A DNA stretch of 64,000 nt, taken from Verrucomicrobiia bacterium (GTDB lineage Bacteria; Verrucomicrobiota; Verrucomicrobiia; Limisphaerales; JAEYXS01). Every line of letters starts with the position of its first letter. Within the stretch, counting starts at the first letter, position 1. Location of the stretch: NCBI GenBank assembly GCA_036405135.1, contig DASWYF010000013.1:62001-126000 (forward strand), read 5' to 3'. The position numbers and the translations under genes were made by a program. Under the pieces are notes generated by a model. That model was not told the origin of the DNA and did not search any database. It saw only the letters and a program-made list of their open reading frames with translations. This document shows positions 56,096-64,000 of the stretch, in pieces.

Positions 56096-57853
56096 ATGAG
56101 CAACTCCACTGTTCCCATCAAAGAGATCTCGGGGCAAAAGCTCTCGAATGAGCAGACCGCGTATCTCGACGGCTTTTTCTCCGGTCTGAAGAATCGCGGC
56201 GTATCCTTCGGCGATGTTATGCCAAATCCGGCGGCGCAACCGTCTGGTCCTGCGAAGCCAAATCTGGAAGACCTCATCCCGGAGGAGCGCATCAAGCACG
56301 AGCTGTTCCCGCTGGATGCCTACCCGCTCATGCTCCAGCACGCGGCGGCGAACCAGGCGCCGGACAAGGAGAACACGTTCCGCTTCAAGTGGCACGGCCT
56401 GTTCTACCTCACGCCGAACAAGGAAGCATTCATGGCCCGCCTGCGCATTCCCGGCGGCCAATTGAAGACGTTTCAACTGCGCGAGATCGCGAACGTGGCG
56501 AAGGAATTGACGACGGGTTACGTGCAGATCACCACGCGGGCGAATCTGCAGATCCGCTTGATCGAGATGAAGAATGCACCGGAAGTGCTGCGCCGTATCC
56601 AAGGCGTGGGCCTGCATACGCGTGGTTCCGGTGCGGACAATATCCGCAACCTTACGTGCGATCCGACGAGCGGCATCGATCCGAATGAGATCATTGAGAC
56701 GCTGCCGCTGACGCATGAGATGGGGCAGGTGATCTTGAACACGCGCGAGTTCTACGATCTACCGCGCAAGTTCAACATCGCGTTCAACGGTGGCGGTCTC
56801 ATCAGCAGCGTGGAAGACACGAACGACATCGGCTGGACGGCGGTGCGGGTGGAGCAGGACAACGGTGAGGTGAAGGCGGGTGTTTATTTCCGCTGCGCTT
56901 TAGGTGGTGCGACAGGGCATAAGGCTTTCGCCAAAGACCTCGGCATCTATGCGAAGCCGGAAGAAGTGGTGAAGGCGACTTCGGCGATGCTGCGCGTGTT
57001 CATCGCGAATGGTAATCGCGGTGATCGCAAGAAGGCGCGCCTTAAGCATCTGCTGGAGACGTGGACGCTGGAGCAATACCTCGCGGAGACGGAGAAGGTG
57101 CTGGGCTACACGCTGCTGCGCGCACCGAAGCTGGAGGCGGCTCCGGTGAAGGCGGCAGGGCCTGCGCATCCGCAGATCGGGGTGTATCCGCAGAAGCAAC
57201 GGGGGTTGAATTGGGTGGGCGTAGTGATCCCCGTCGGCCAGATCACGCCGAAGCAGATGCTGCGCATCGCAGAGCTCGCGGATGCTTACGGCTCGGGTGA
57301 AGTGCGCATGACGGTCTGGCAGAATCTCATCATCCCGAATGTGCCGGATGCTTACGTGGAGACGTTGAAGAAGGCGCTCGTGGGCATGGGCTTCGGCTGG
57401 CAGCAATCGAATCTGAAGAGCGGCTTCGTGGCGTGCACGGGGAACAGCTACTGCAAGTTCGCTGGCGCGAATACCAAGGGCCATGCACTGGAACTCATGG
57501 AGTATCTGGACAAGCGTGTGAAGCTGGATGTGCCGGTAAATGTGCACCTGACCGGCTGCCCGAACTCCTGCGCGCAGCATTACATGGGTGATATCGGTTT
57601 GCTCGGCGCAAAGGTGAAGGTGTCGGGCGAAACAGTGGAAGGGTATCACGTGTTCATCGGCGGCGGCTTCGGCAAGCAACAGACTGTGGGTCGCCAGATC
57701 TTCCAAGGCATCTCCTTCGATGACCTCAAGCCGCTGTTGGAGAAAATGCTGAAGGGTTATCTGCGGCGGCGTGAGGAAGGGGAGACGTTCCTGCAATTCA
57801 GTTCACGGCATGATCTGAACACGTTGCAGGCGATCTTTACGAATGAGGAGTGA
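56096..57853 (+). CDS. nirA: Assimilatory nitrite reductase (sirohaem, NirA type)
   Basis: A 585-residue sirohaem/[4Fe-4S] reductase with two pseudo-repeated nitrite/sulfite reductase halves. The cofactor Cys are in CTGNSYCKF (about residue 447) and GCPNSC (about 488), the order C-x5-C then C-x3-C usual for ferredoxin-type nitrite reductases. TTRANLQIRLIEM and LGVYPQKQ-like pieces also fit. It makes six-electron reduction of nitrite to ammonium in the cytoplasm. The ATG at 56096 has AGGA six bases upstream and follows the flavoprotein by 19 bases. A motif near residue 20 (LSNEQTAYLDGFFSGL) resembles the N-terminus of that flavoprotein. A terminator at 57872-57922 ends the operon. Confidence 0.88.
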   Translation: MSNSTVPIKEISGQKLSNEQTAYLDGFFSGLKNRGVSFGDVMPNPAAQPSGPAKPNLEDLIPEERIKHELFPLDAYPLMLQHAAANQAPDKENTFRFKWHGLFYLTPNKEAFMARLRIPGGQLKTFQLREIANVAKELTTGYVQITTRANLQIRLIEMKNAPEVLRRIQGVGLHTRGSGADNIRNLTCDPTSGIDPNEIIETLPLTHEMGQVILNTREFYDLPRKFNIAFNGGGLISSVEDTNDIGWTAVRVEQDNGEVKAGVYFRCALGGATGHKAFAKDLGIYAKPEEVVKATSAMLRVFIANGNRGDRKKARLKHLLETWTLEQYLAETEKVLGYTLLRAPKLEAAPVKAAGPAHPQIGVYPQKQRGLNWVGVVIPVGQITPKQMLRIAELADAYGSGEVRMTVWQNLIIPNVPDAYVETLKKALVGMGFGWQQSNLKSGFVACTGNSYCKFAGANTKGHALELMEYLDKRVKLDVPVNVHLTGCPNSCAQHYMGDIGLLGAKVKVSGETVEGYHVFIGGGFGKQQTVGRQIFQGISFDDLKPLLEKMLKGYLRRREEGETFLQFSSRHDLNTLQAIFTNEE

Positions 57854-57871
57854 TGAGGCGTTATAAGGGTT

Positions 57872-57922
57872 AAAAAGGTGAATCGTTAAAACGGTTTCAC
57901 CATTTAACGATTTAACCTTTTT
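57872..57922. terminator. Bidirectional terminator between nirA and gdhA
   Basis: AAAAAGGTGAATCGTTAAA and its near-complement TTTAACGATTTAACCTTTTT form a long stem (one bulge) with a 12-base loop. A-run and T-run flank it on both sides, so it can stop transcription from either strand. It serves convergent nirA and the glutamate dehydrogenase gene. Confidence 0.85.
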
Positions 57923-57930
57923 CAACGAAC

Positions 57931-59295
57931 TCACACCGCCCCATACGCCACCATCGCATCCGCTACTTTCACGAAGCCGGCGATGTTCGCGCCTTGGACA
58001 TAGTTCACGTAGCCTTTGCCGTCATCACCGAACTGGCGGCTACGGTCGTGCACGCCTTTCATGATGTCCTTGAGGCGGGCATCCACTTCATCACGCGTCC
58101 ACGCGATACGCATGGCGTTCTGGCTTTGTTCGAGACCTGAGACGGCCACACCACCGGCATTTGCGGCTTTGCCTGGGGCGAAGATGATCTTGTTCTCGAG
58201 GAAGAGGCGCGTGGCGTCGAGATTGCACGGCATGTTCGCGCCTTCGGCGACAGCTTTGACGCCGTTGCTGATGAGTTTCTTGGCATCGTCGCCGTCCAGC
58301 TCGTTCTGGGTGGCGCACGGGAAGGCGAGATCGCACTTGATGCCCCATGGCGTGTCACCGGCGTAGAATTTCGCTTCGGGAAACTTCTCAGTGTATTCGT
58401 GGATGCGACCGCGTCGTTCTTCTTTCAGTTCCTTCAGCCATTTGAATTTCTCGGGCGTGATGCCGGTCGGATCATGGATGAAACCTTTTGAATCGGAGGC
58501 GGTGACGACATTCGCTCCTTCCTGGATGAGCTTCTGGATGCAGTAGAGCGCGACGTTGCCAGAGCCGGAAACGACTGCAGTTTTGCCCGCGACGCTTTCC
58601 CCACGCACGCCGAGCATGTTCTGCATGAAATAGACGGCACCGTAACCGGTGGCTTCCGTGCGGATGAGGCTGCCGCCGAAGGAGAGGCCCTTGCCGGTGA
58701 GCGTGCCGGTGAAGCGATTGGCGAGACGTTTGTATTGGCCGAACATGTAGCTGATCTCGCGTCGGCCTACACCGATGTCGCCAGCAGGCACATCCGTGTC
58801 CTCGCCGATGTGACGGTGCAGTTCGATCATCAGGGACTGGCAGAAGCGCATGACCTCGTGCTCACTCTTGCCCTTGGGATTGAAATTGGAGCCGCCTTTG
58901 CCGCCGCCCATCGGCAGGCCGGTAAGGCTGTTCTTATACACCTGCTCGAAGCCGAGGAATTTCAGCACACTGAGCGTGACGTTCGGATGAAAGCGCAGGC
59001 CACCCTTGTATGGTCCGATGGAGTTGTTGAACTGCACGCGCCAGGCGCGGTTCGCGCGGAAGTTCCCCTGATCATCCTCCCACGTGACGCGGAAGATGAT
59101 GATGCGGTCCGGCTCAGTCATGCGCTCGAGGATCTGGGCGTCCTGATATTTTTTATTCTCGAGGACATGCGGCATGACAGATTCCACGACCTCTTGCACG
59201 GCTTGATGGAATTCAGGTTCGCCGGGATTGCGGCGCACCAGACCGCGCATGAACTTGGCCACCTCAGAACGGACTGCCTTGCCGTTAGATTTCAT
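57931..59295 (-). CDS. gdhA: NADP-type glutamate dehydrogenase
   Basis: A 454-residue enzyme of the hexameric small-subunit class. PMGGGKGGSNFNPKGKS contains the catalytic Lys and glutamate-binding residues, DVPAGDIGVGRREI holds the catalytic Asp, and SGSGNVALYCIQKL is the nucleotide-binding loop. Length fits GdhA of enterics (447). It uses ammonium and 2-oxoglutarate to make glutamate, so it completes the pathway of the neighbouring nitrate genes. NADPH preference is inferred from the class. It is convergent with nirA and shares the bidirectional terminator. Confidence 0.93.
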   Translation of the reverse strand: MKSNGKAVRSEVAKFMRGLVRRNPGEPEFHQAVQEVVESVMPHVLENKKYQDAQILERMTEPDRIIIFRVTWEDDQGNFRANRAWRVQFNNSIGPYKGGLRFHPNVTLSVLKFLGFEQVYKNSLTGLPMGGGKGGSNFNPKGKSEHEVMRFCQSLMIELHRHIGEDTDVPAGDIGVGRREISYMFGQYKRLANRFTGTLTGKGLSFGGSLIRTEATGYGAVYFMQNMLGVRGESVAGKTAVVSGSGNVALYCIQKLIQEGANVVTASDSKGFIHDPTGITPEKFKWLKELKEERRGRIHEYTEKFPEAKFYAGDTPWGIKCDLAFPCATQNELDGDDAKKLISNGVKAVAEGANMPCNLDATRLFLENKIIFAPGKAANAGGVAVSGLEQSQNAMRIAWTRDEVDARLKDIMKGVHDRSRQFGDDGKGYVNYVQGANIAGFVKVADAMVAYGAV

Positions 59296-59425
59296 AGAAT
59301 GCTTGGGGTTGGTGAGACTATAGCTAAGTGATGGCGCTTTCGCCAGTGTGGGGGTGATGAAATTTATTTCTTAATGTTAGAACATTTCTTGCGTGGGGCG
59401 GTCCAATAGCGGACAAATCTCTACC

Positions 59426-60844
59426 ATGAAAACCACTGCTTTGCGCTCGCTATTGGCCCTTGGCCTGACTTGTGGCATCAGCTCTCTCTTCGCGGCGACT
59501 CCGGCGGAGATCGAACAGAACTGGCATCAATGGCGTGGACCGAAGGCAGACGGGGTCGCGCCGAAGGCGACTCCGCCGACGGAATGGAGCGAGACGAAGA
59601 ATGTGAAGTGGAAGGTGAAGACGCCGGGCTTCGGCACATCCACACCGATCATCTGGGGGAACAAAATTTTTCTGCTGACGGCGATCAAGACGGAGAACAA
59701 AGCGGTGTCTTACGCGATACCGAGCGCGGCACCGACGGCACAAGTCGCGCAACCGAAAGGACCGGGACCGGGCGGACCGCCTCCGGGTGGACCGGGGCAG
59801 AAGGGCAAGCGTGGCGGTGGTTTTGGTGGCGGAGAGAAGCCGACGGAGAAGTATCAATTTGTGGTGTTGTGCCTTGATCGTTCCAATGGCAAGACGATCT
59901 GGCAGAAGACGGTGAGGGAAGAGGTGCCGCATGAGGGGCATCACAAGGATCACGGGTATGCTTCGGCTTCACCCATCACGGATGGGAAGCACCTGTATGC
60001 ATCATTCGGTTCGCGTGGCCTCTACTGCCTCGACCTCGATGGGAACGTGAAGTGGGAGGTGGACTTGGGCGATATGCGCACGCGCAATGGTTTCGGCGAG
60101 GGAAGTTCACCGGCGGTTTATGGCGATGTGCTGATCCAGACGTGGGATCAAGAGGCAAATTCATTTGTCGTGGCGCTGGACAAGAACACGGGCAAGGAAC
60201 TCTGGCGCAAGTCGCGTGAAGAGGTGACGTCTTGGGCCACGCCGCTTATCATCGAGGTGAATGGCAAGCCGCAGGCGATCATCAGTGCGACGACGAAGGT
60301 GCGCGCGTATGATCTGAAAACGGGCGAGATCGTGTGGGAGAGCGGTGGGCAGACGACGAATGTGATTCCATCACCGGTCACGGGCAATGGCTTGATCTAT
60401 ATCATGAGCGGATTTCGTGGGGCGGCTTTGCATGCGATCAAGATCGGCAAGACGGGAGATTTGACGGGCACGGATGCCATTGCATGGAGCTTTGATCGCG
60501 GCACACCGTATGTGCCCTCTCCCCTACTCTACGGCGACAAGCTGTATTTCCACAAAGGCAACGATGCATTCCTCTCCTGCTTCGATGCGATCAAGGGCGC
60601 GCAGCATTATGTGGAGCAACGATTGACCGGGCCGGTGGGAGTTTATGCTTCACCACTCGGTGCGGCAGACAAGGTGTATGTGATCGGGCGGAATGGGACA
60701 TCGCTGGTGTTGAAGAACAGCGGCACGCTGGAAGTGCTGGCGACGAACAAGCTGGATGAACCGATCGATGCTTCACCGGCGGCGGCAGGCAAGGAGCTAT
60801 TCCTGCGCGGGCATCAGAGTTTGTATTGCATCGCGGGGAATTGA
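59426..60844 (+). CDS. Secreted PQQ-type beta-propeller protein
   Basis: A 472-residue protein with a signal peptide ending near LFAATPA. It starts its mature part with NWHQWRGPKADGVAP, as in the paralogue at 9254-10564, and has propeller blades ending in W (CLDRSNGKTIWQK, CLDLDGNVKWEV, ALDKNTGKELWRK, AYDLKTGEIVWES). A Gly/Pro-rich loop (residues about 108-142, with PGPGGPPPGGPGQKG) is inserted between early blades; it is probably a flexible surface loop. The function is not known. The ATG at 59426 begins the signal peptide. Confidence 0.8.
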   Translation: MKTTALRSLLALGLTCGISSLFAATPAEIEQNWHQWRGPKADGVAPKATPPTEWSETKNVKWKVKTPGFGTSTPIIWGNKIFLLTAIKTENKAVSYAIPSAAPTAQVAQPKGPGPGGPPPGGPGQKGKRGGGFGGGEKPTEKYQFVVLCLDRSNGKTIWQKTVREEVPHEGHHKDHGYASASPITDGKHLYASFGSRGLYCLDLDGNVKWEVDLGDMRTRNGFGEGSSPAVYGDVLIQTWDQEANSFVVALDKNTGKELWRKSREEVTSWATPLIIEVNGKPQAIISATTKVRAYDLKTGEIVWESGGQTTNVIPSPVTGNGLIYIMSGFRGAALHAIKIGKTGDLTGTDAIAWSFDRGTPYVPSPLLYGDKLYFHKGNDAFLSCFDAIKGAQHYVEQRLTGPVGVYASPLGAADKVYVIGRNGTSLVLKNSGTLEVLATNKLDEPIDASPAAAGKELFLRGHQSLYCIAGN

Positions 60845-60974
60845 GGGACAGCCATTATACCTTCATAGTCATATTCACACTTTGACTATCATAGAATGCA
60901 AACCTGACTTACCTTGAGGGCCGGATAGATAGGGCAGCTGCCCGTCTTTCCAGGAAAGAGCCGCGTGTAGCGCT

Positions 60975-62106
60975 ATGAAACTGCTCTCATCGGTTTGCCT
61001 GATCGCCAGCCTCACTGGGGCGACTGCTCAAACATCTTCACCTACGGTCGTCACCAATGACCTGTTTCTCCGTGACTATCGCCCGCAATCCAAGCTGCGC
61101 CTTATCGAACATCCCGTTGAACGCGCCAAGTTCCCTGTGATCGACATCCATAGTCATCTGAACGATGCAGGCATGATCATGCGTCCGCATCCAAAGCCAG
61201 AGGATGTCGTGAATTGGATGGACCGTCGGAATATCAAGCAGATCGTCATTCTCAGCGGCGCTTGGGGAGACAAGCTCCAACGCGTGCTTGATGAAATGGT
61301 GAAGCCTTACCCTGAACGCTTTATCGTCTTCACTCAGCTTGATTACACCCGCTCTGCTGAGCCCGATTTCGGCAATACCATGGCCGCTCAGATCCGCGAT
61401 GCTGTAAAACGCGGAGCCCGCGGTCTGAAAGTTACCAAACAGCTTGGCCTCATGGCGCGGGGGGGCGGATGGCAAGCTCATCCGCGTGAACGACCCCAAG
61501 CTCGACCCTATCTGGGCAGAGTGCGGCAAGCTGGGCATTCCCGTGGCCATCCACGTGGGTGATCCCGAGGCGTTCTATGATCCCATCGATGGGAAGAATG
61601 AACGCTATGATCAGCTCGTGAAGCGACCGGAGTATCGCTTCTCCGGCGGCGATTTCCCGAAACACAGTGAAGTGGTCAAAGACTTGGAGAACGTGTTCTT
61701 GAAACATCACGGTACCACGTTCATCTCCTTACACGTCGGTAACTGGCCGGAGAATCTGGATTATGTATCTGAAATGCTGCGTCTCTGCCCGAACGTGGTG
61801 GTGGAGTTCGGCGCACGCCAGGCCGAGCTTGGTCGTCAGCCCAATCGCACCCGCAAGTTCTTCACGGAGTTTTCTGACCGAGTCCTCTTCGGTTGCGATG
61901 GCAATACGGAGGACATCTATCCTCATTACTTCCGCTGGCTGGAGACGGATGACGACCATTTCGACTACTACAGTTATCCCAACCAAGGCCGCTGGCGGAT
62001 CTCCGGGTTGAAGCTGCCGGATGACATCTTGGAGAAAATCTACCACCTCAACGCCGAGCGTATGTTCCAGCAGGCCAAGGTTGCTGCGGCGAAGCCTTCC
62101 CCGTAG
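60975..62106 (+). pseudogene. Secreted amidohydrolase-like gene with a frameshift in a G-run
   Basis: Two overlapping frames together give one amidohydrolase family 2 type protein. The first (from 60975) has a signal peptide, FPVIDIHSHLNDAG with the metal-binding HxH, and ends its sensible part at KVTKQLGL. The second continues with ADGKLIRVNDPKLDPIWAE, IPVAIHVGD, FISLHVGNWPENLD and RVLFGCDGNTEDIYP, which carry the later metal ligands. The break lies at a run of seven G near 61459-61465; one G fewer restores one frame of about 376 residues. It may be a sequencing error or a real, possibly phase-variable or recent, mutation. Confidence 0.75.
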
Positions 62107-62122
62107 AGGTCAGGGAGACGGG

Positions 62123-63937
62123 TCACATCGTGACCCGGAACTTCGCCCAGTGATCTGCCAGATAACCTTTGCTGCCGATCAGTTCTTCCGGTCTCCCTTG
62201 TTCGAATACCTTGCCATTCACCACTACGATCACCCGGTCCGCATTACGGATCGTGTTCAGGCGATGCGCCACCACCAGTGTCGTGCGTCCTTTGCGCAAC
62301 TCCTGCAAGCTCGCTGCGATCTGCGTCTCGTTCTCGATATCGAGCGAACTCGTCGGCTCATCCAGTAACAGCACCGGAGCATCCTTCAGATATGCGCGCG
62401 CCAGATTTAGCCGCTGTTTTTCACCCACGCTCAAGCGTGCTGCCCCTTCACCTACGATCGTGTCATAGCCCAGCGGCAGGCTCATGATGAACTCATGCGC
62501 ATGCGCGGTCTTTGCCGCCGCCTCGATCTCTGCGCGGGTGACTTCACGCAAGCCGTAGCCGATGTTCTCCGCCACCGTTGCGGGCAGCAGCAACGGTTCC
62601 TGCAGGACGAACGCGATGTTCTTCCGCAGGTCCGCCAGCTTCAGTTCGCGCAGGTCCACGCCATCCAGTTTGATCTTGCCCGCAGTTGGATCGAAAAACC
62701 GGGTGACCAGTTGCAACATCGTGCTCTTGCCTGCACCACTAGGACCGATGATCGCCACAAATTCACCTGGCTTCACTTGAAATCTTAACCCTTTAAGGAT
62801 CGGCCGCCCGCTCACATATTCAAAGCTCACGTTTTCAAATTCCAATCCACCTTCCACCACCAACGGCTTGCAAAGTGATTTCCCATCGATCTGGGCTTCT
62901 TCTTCAGTGATCACCGAGCGGGCATTAAATTTTTCCGCTACCGTTTCATTCGCATCCAAAAGATCGAACACCCGTTGGGCGCTGGCGCTGGCCGTGGATA
63001 CGGTGGCGCCCACATGTGAGAGCTGGTTTAGCGGTTCATAAAGCATCGCCAGATAAGCGAGAAAAACGAGCAGGTCACCGATGGTGATCTCGCCTTCCAA
63101 CACGCGTTGCCCGCCCAGCCACACGATAAGTGCCGTGCCAATGCCGAACACCAGCGCCACACCCAAACCATACATCAGCTCCCAGATATGCTGTCTTAGC
63201 CGTTTGGCACGGGTATCTTGCGTAAGATTTGAGAACCGTTGCGCTTCCGGTTTCTCCGTGGCGTAGCCCTGGATGAGCGGCAGGTTTGCGAGGCTTTGCT
63301 GCAAGCGCGCCGCCACCTGGCTTTCCGCCTGTTGCGCCTGTGCTCCCCATTTGTTCATCACCCGGCTGAAGATGCGGATGGAGACGACCAGCAACGGCAT
63401 GACGAGCAGCGCATAAATTGTCAGCACATCATCCACCTGCCACATGATGATGACCATGAGCAGGAGTGTGATGCTTGCCTCCACGAACGTCATCATGCCC
63501 TGTTGGAACAACGTCTGGAAGGCGTAGGTGTCCCACGTGGCACGGTAGAGTGTGTCACCACTCGATTTGTTCTGGTGAAACCGTTGGGAAAGGAGCAGCA
63601 ACCGTTCGTAAACCGCTTCCCGAACCCGTGCCAGTCCGCACAGGCCTGTGCTGATGATCCAATAATTTTGCAGCGCCTTCAGCCCGCCATGCATGGCATG
63701 AAGAGCCAGCACACTGATGCCCAGAAACGAGAGCAGCGCGATCTGGTTGCTGGCCACGGACTGGCCTGCCAGCCAGTCGGGCAGGGGTTTGTCGCCCAAG
63801 ACGCTGTCGGCGAGCAAAGCGATGGGCCAAGGTTTGAGCAGATTGGCAGCGATCGCGAGGACCAGCAGGGAGAAAGCCAGGATGACCCGGCCAAGGTCAG
63901 GCCGGAAATACGCCAGCACTCGCTTCAATCGGTTCAT
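62123..63937 (-). CDS. ABC exporter with fused membrane and ATPase domains (MsbA/LmrA-like)
   Basis: A 604-residue half transporter: six transmembrane helices (residues about 15-320) and a C-terminal ATPase. The latter has Walker A GPSGAGKST, Q-loop FVLQEPLLL, a signature written LSVGEKQRLNLARA (VGE in place of GGQ), Walker B VLLLDEP and the switch His in VVAHRL. The family exports lipids, peptides or drugs as a homodimer. The gene is single; the amidohydrolase pseudogene converges on it with a 16-base gap. The 63 bases upstream to the window end contain no clear promoter. Confidence 0.9.
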   Translation of the reverse strand: MNRLKRVLAYFRPDLGRVILAFSLLVLAIAANLLKPWPIALLADSVLGDKPLPDWLAGQSVASNQIALLSFLGISVLALHAMHGGLKALQNYWIISTGLCGLARVREAVYERLLLLSQRFHQNKSSGDTLYRATWDTYAFQTLFQQGMMTFVEASITLLLMVIIMWQVDDVLTIYALLVMPLLVVSIRIFSRVMNKWGAQAQQAESQVAARLQQSLANLPLIQGYATEKPEAQRFSNLTQDTRAKRLRQHIWELMYGLGVALVFGIGTALIVWLGGQRVLEGEITIGDLLVFLAYLAMLYEPLNQLSHVGATVSTASASAQRVFDLLDANETVAEKFNARSVITEEEAQIDGKSLCKPLVVEGGLEFENVSFEYVSGRPILKGLRFQVKPGEFVAIIGPSGAGKSTMLQLVTRFFDPTAGKIKLDGVDLRELKLADLRKNIAFVLQEPLLLPATVAENIGYGLREVTRAEIEAAAKTAHAHEFIMSLPLGYDTIVGEGAARLSVGEKQRLNLARAYLKDAPVLLLDEPTSSLDIENETQIAASLQELRKGRTTLVVAHRLNTIRNADRVIVVVNGKVFEQGRPEELIGSKGYLADHWAKFRVTM

Positions 63938-64000
63938 CAGTCGGGTATTTAATAGAGCTGTGAGACAGTTGCCAGCCGGAAAAGCATTGATTGTGAGTTT

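Noticed and set aside
59296-59425. Fourth LysR-type dyad upstream of gdhA
   Set aside because: ATGAA-N5-TTTCT near 59357 keeps only the left arm; the right arm has too many mismatches to count.
1-64000. CRISPR array or complete insertion sequence
   Set aside because: No regularly spaced direct repeats and no transposase, integrase or cas gene were seen.

Overview
The window most likely comes from a free-living member of the Verrucomicrobiota, of the Pedosphaera/Limisphaera type. This is inferred from gene content: the start of a PVC-type dehydrogenase/haem protein, three CxPxR sulfatases, secreted PQQ-type beta-propellers, a Tat-exported prenyltransferase-repeat protein, a large modular polysaccharide lyase, and many short palindromic repeats between (and sometimes inside) genes. 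Hand counts on sample lines give about 58% G+C for most of the window. Two stretches, 1623-2465 and 30379-33171, are visibly more AT-rich (about 40%) and look acquired.

Region 1 (1-13.9 kb) is mixed. On the minus strand lie a partial PVC-type protein, an EamA exporter, a DUF3800 protein, and a tight sulfatase / prenyltransferase-repeat / neutral ceramidase-like cluster. Next come an SRPBCC protein, a PQQ propeller, a two-gene ribbon-helix-helix pair beside tRNA-Asn, a YjbQ-family protein, a fatty acid desaturase and a small membrane protein. Region 2 (13.9-28.9 kb) holds two more sulfatases, an STN-like secreted protein, a PAS/sigma-54 activator, a minus-strand pyruvate carboxylase-trkA-trkH run, a lone receiver protein, an SDR oxidoreductase and a cardiolipin-synthase-like phospholipase D lipoprotein. 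Region 3 (28.9-37.8 kb) has 1.3 kb without genes, tRNA-Leu(TAG), an AT-rich PHP/SMC-like ATPase that abuts the tRNA, and a 1510-residue family 8 polysaccharide lyase.

Region 4 (37.9-59.3 kb) is the centrepiece: an apparently complete nitrate assimilation island. It contains a LysR regulator, a leaderless NrtA-like (NasS-like) sensor, a NarK-type MFS transporter, a PP2C-kinase fusion, a NrtA-NrtS-like-NrtB-NrtC-NrtD uptake operon with a porin, and a second operon of overlapping genes: iron-sulfur/membrane-anchor fusion, molybdopterin nitrate reductase, cupin, CysJ-like flavoprotein and NirA-type nitrite reductase. A convergent glutamate dehydrogenase follows. Together these would take nitrate from the outer membrane to glutamate. 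A dyad ATGAR-N5-TTCAT occurs upstream of three transcription units of the island and may be the LysR operator. Two adjacent nitrate reductase genes each carry an in-frame palindromic insert.

Region 5 (59.4-64 kb) has another PQQ propeller, an amidohydrolase broken by one extra G in a G-run, and an MsbA-type ABC exporter. No CRISPR array, complete insertion sequence, rRNA or phage gene cluster was seen.
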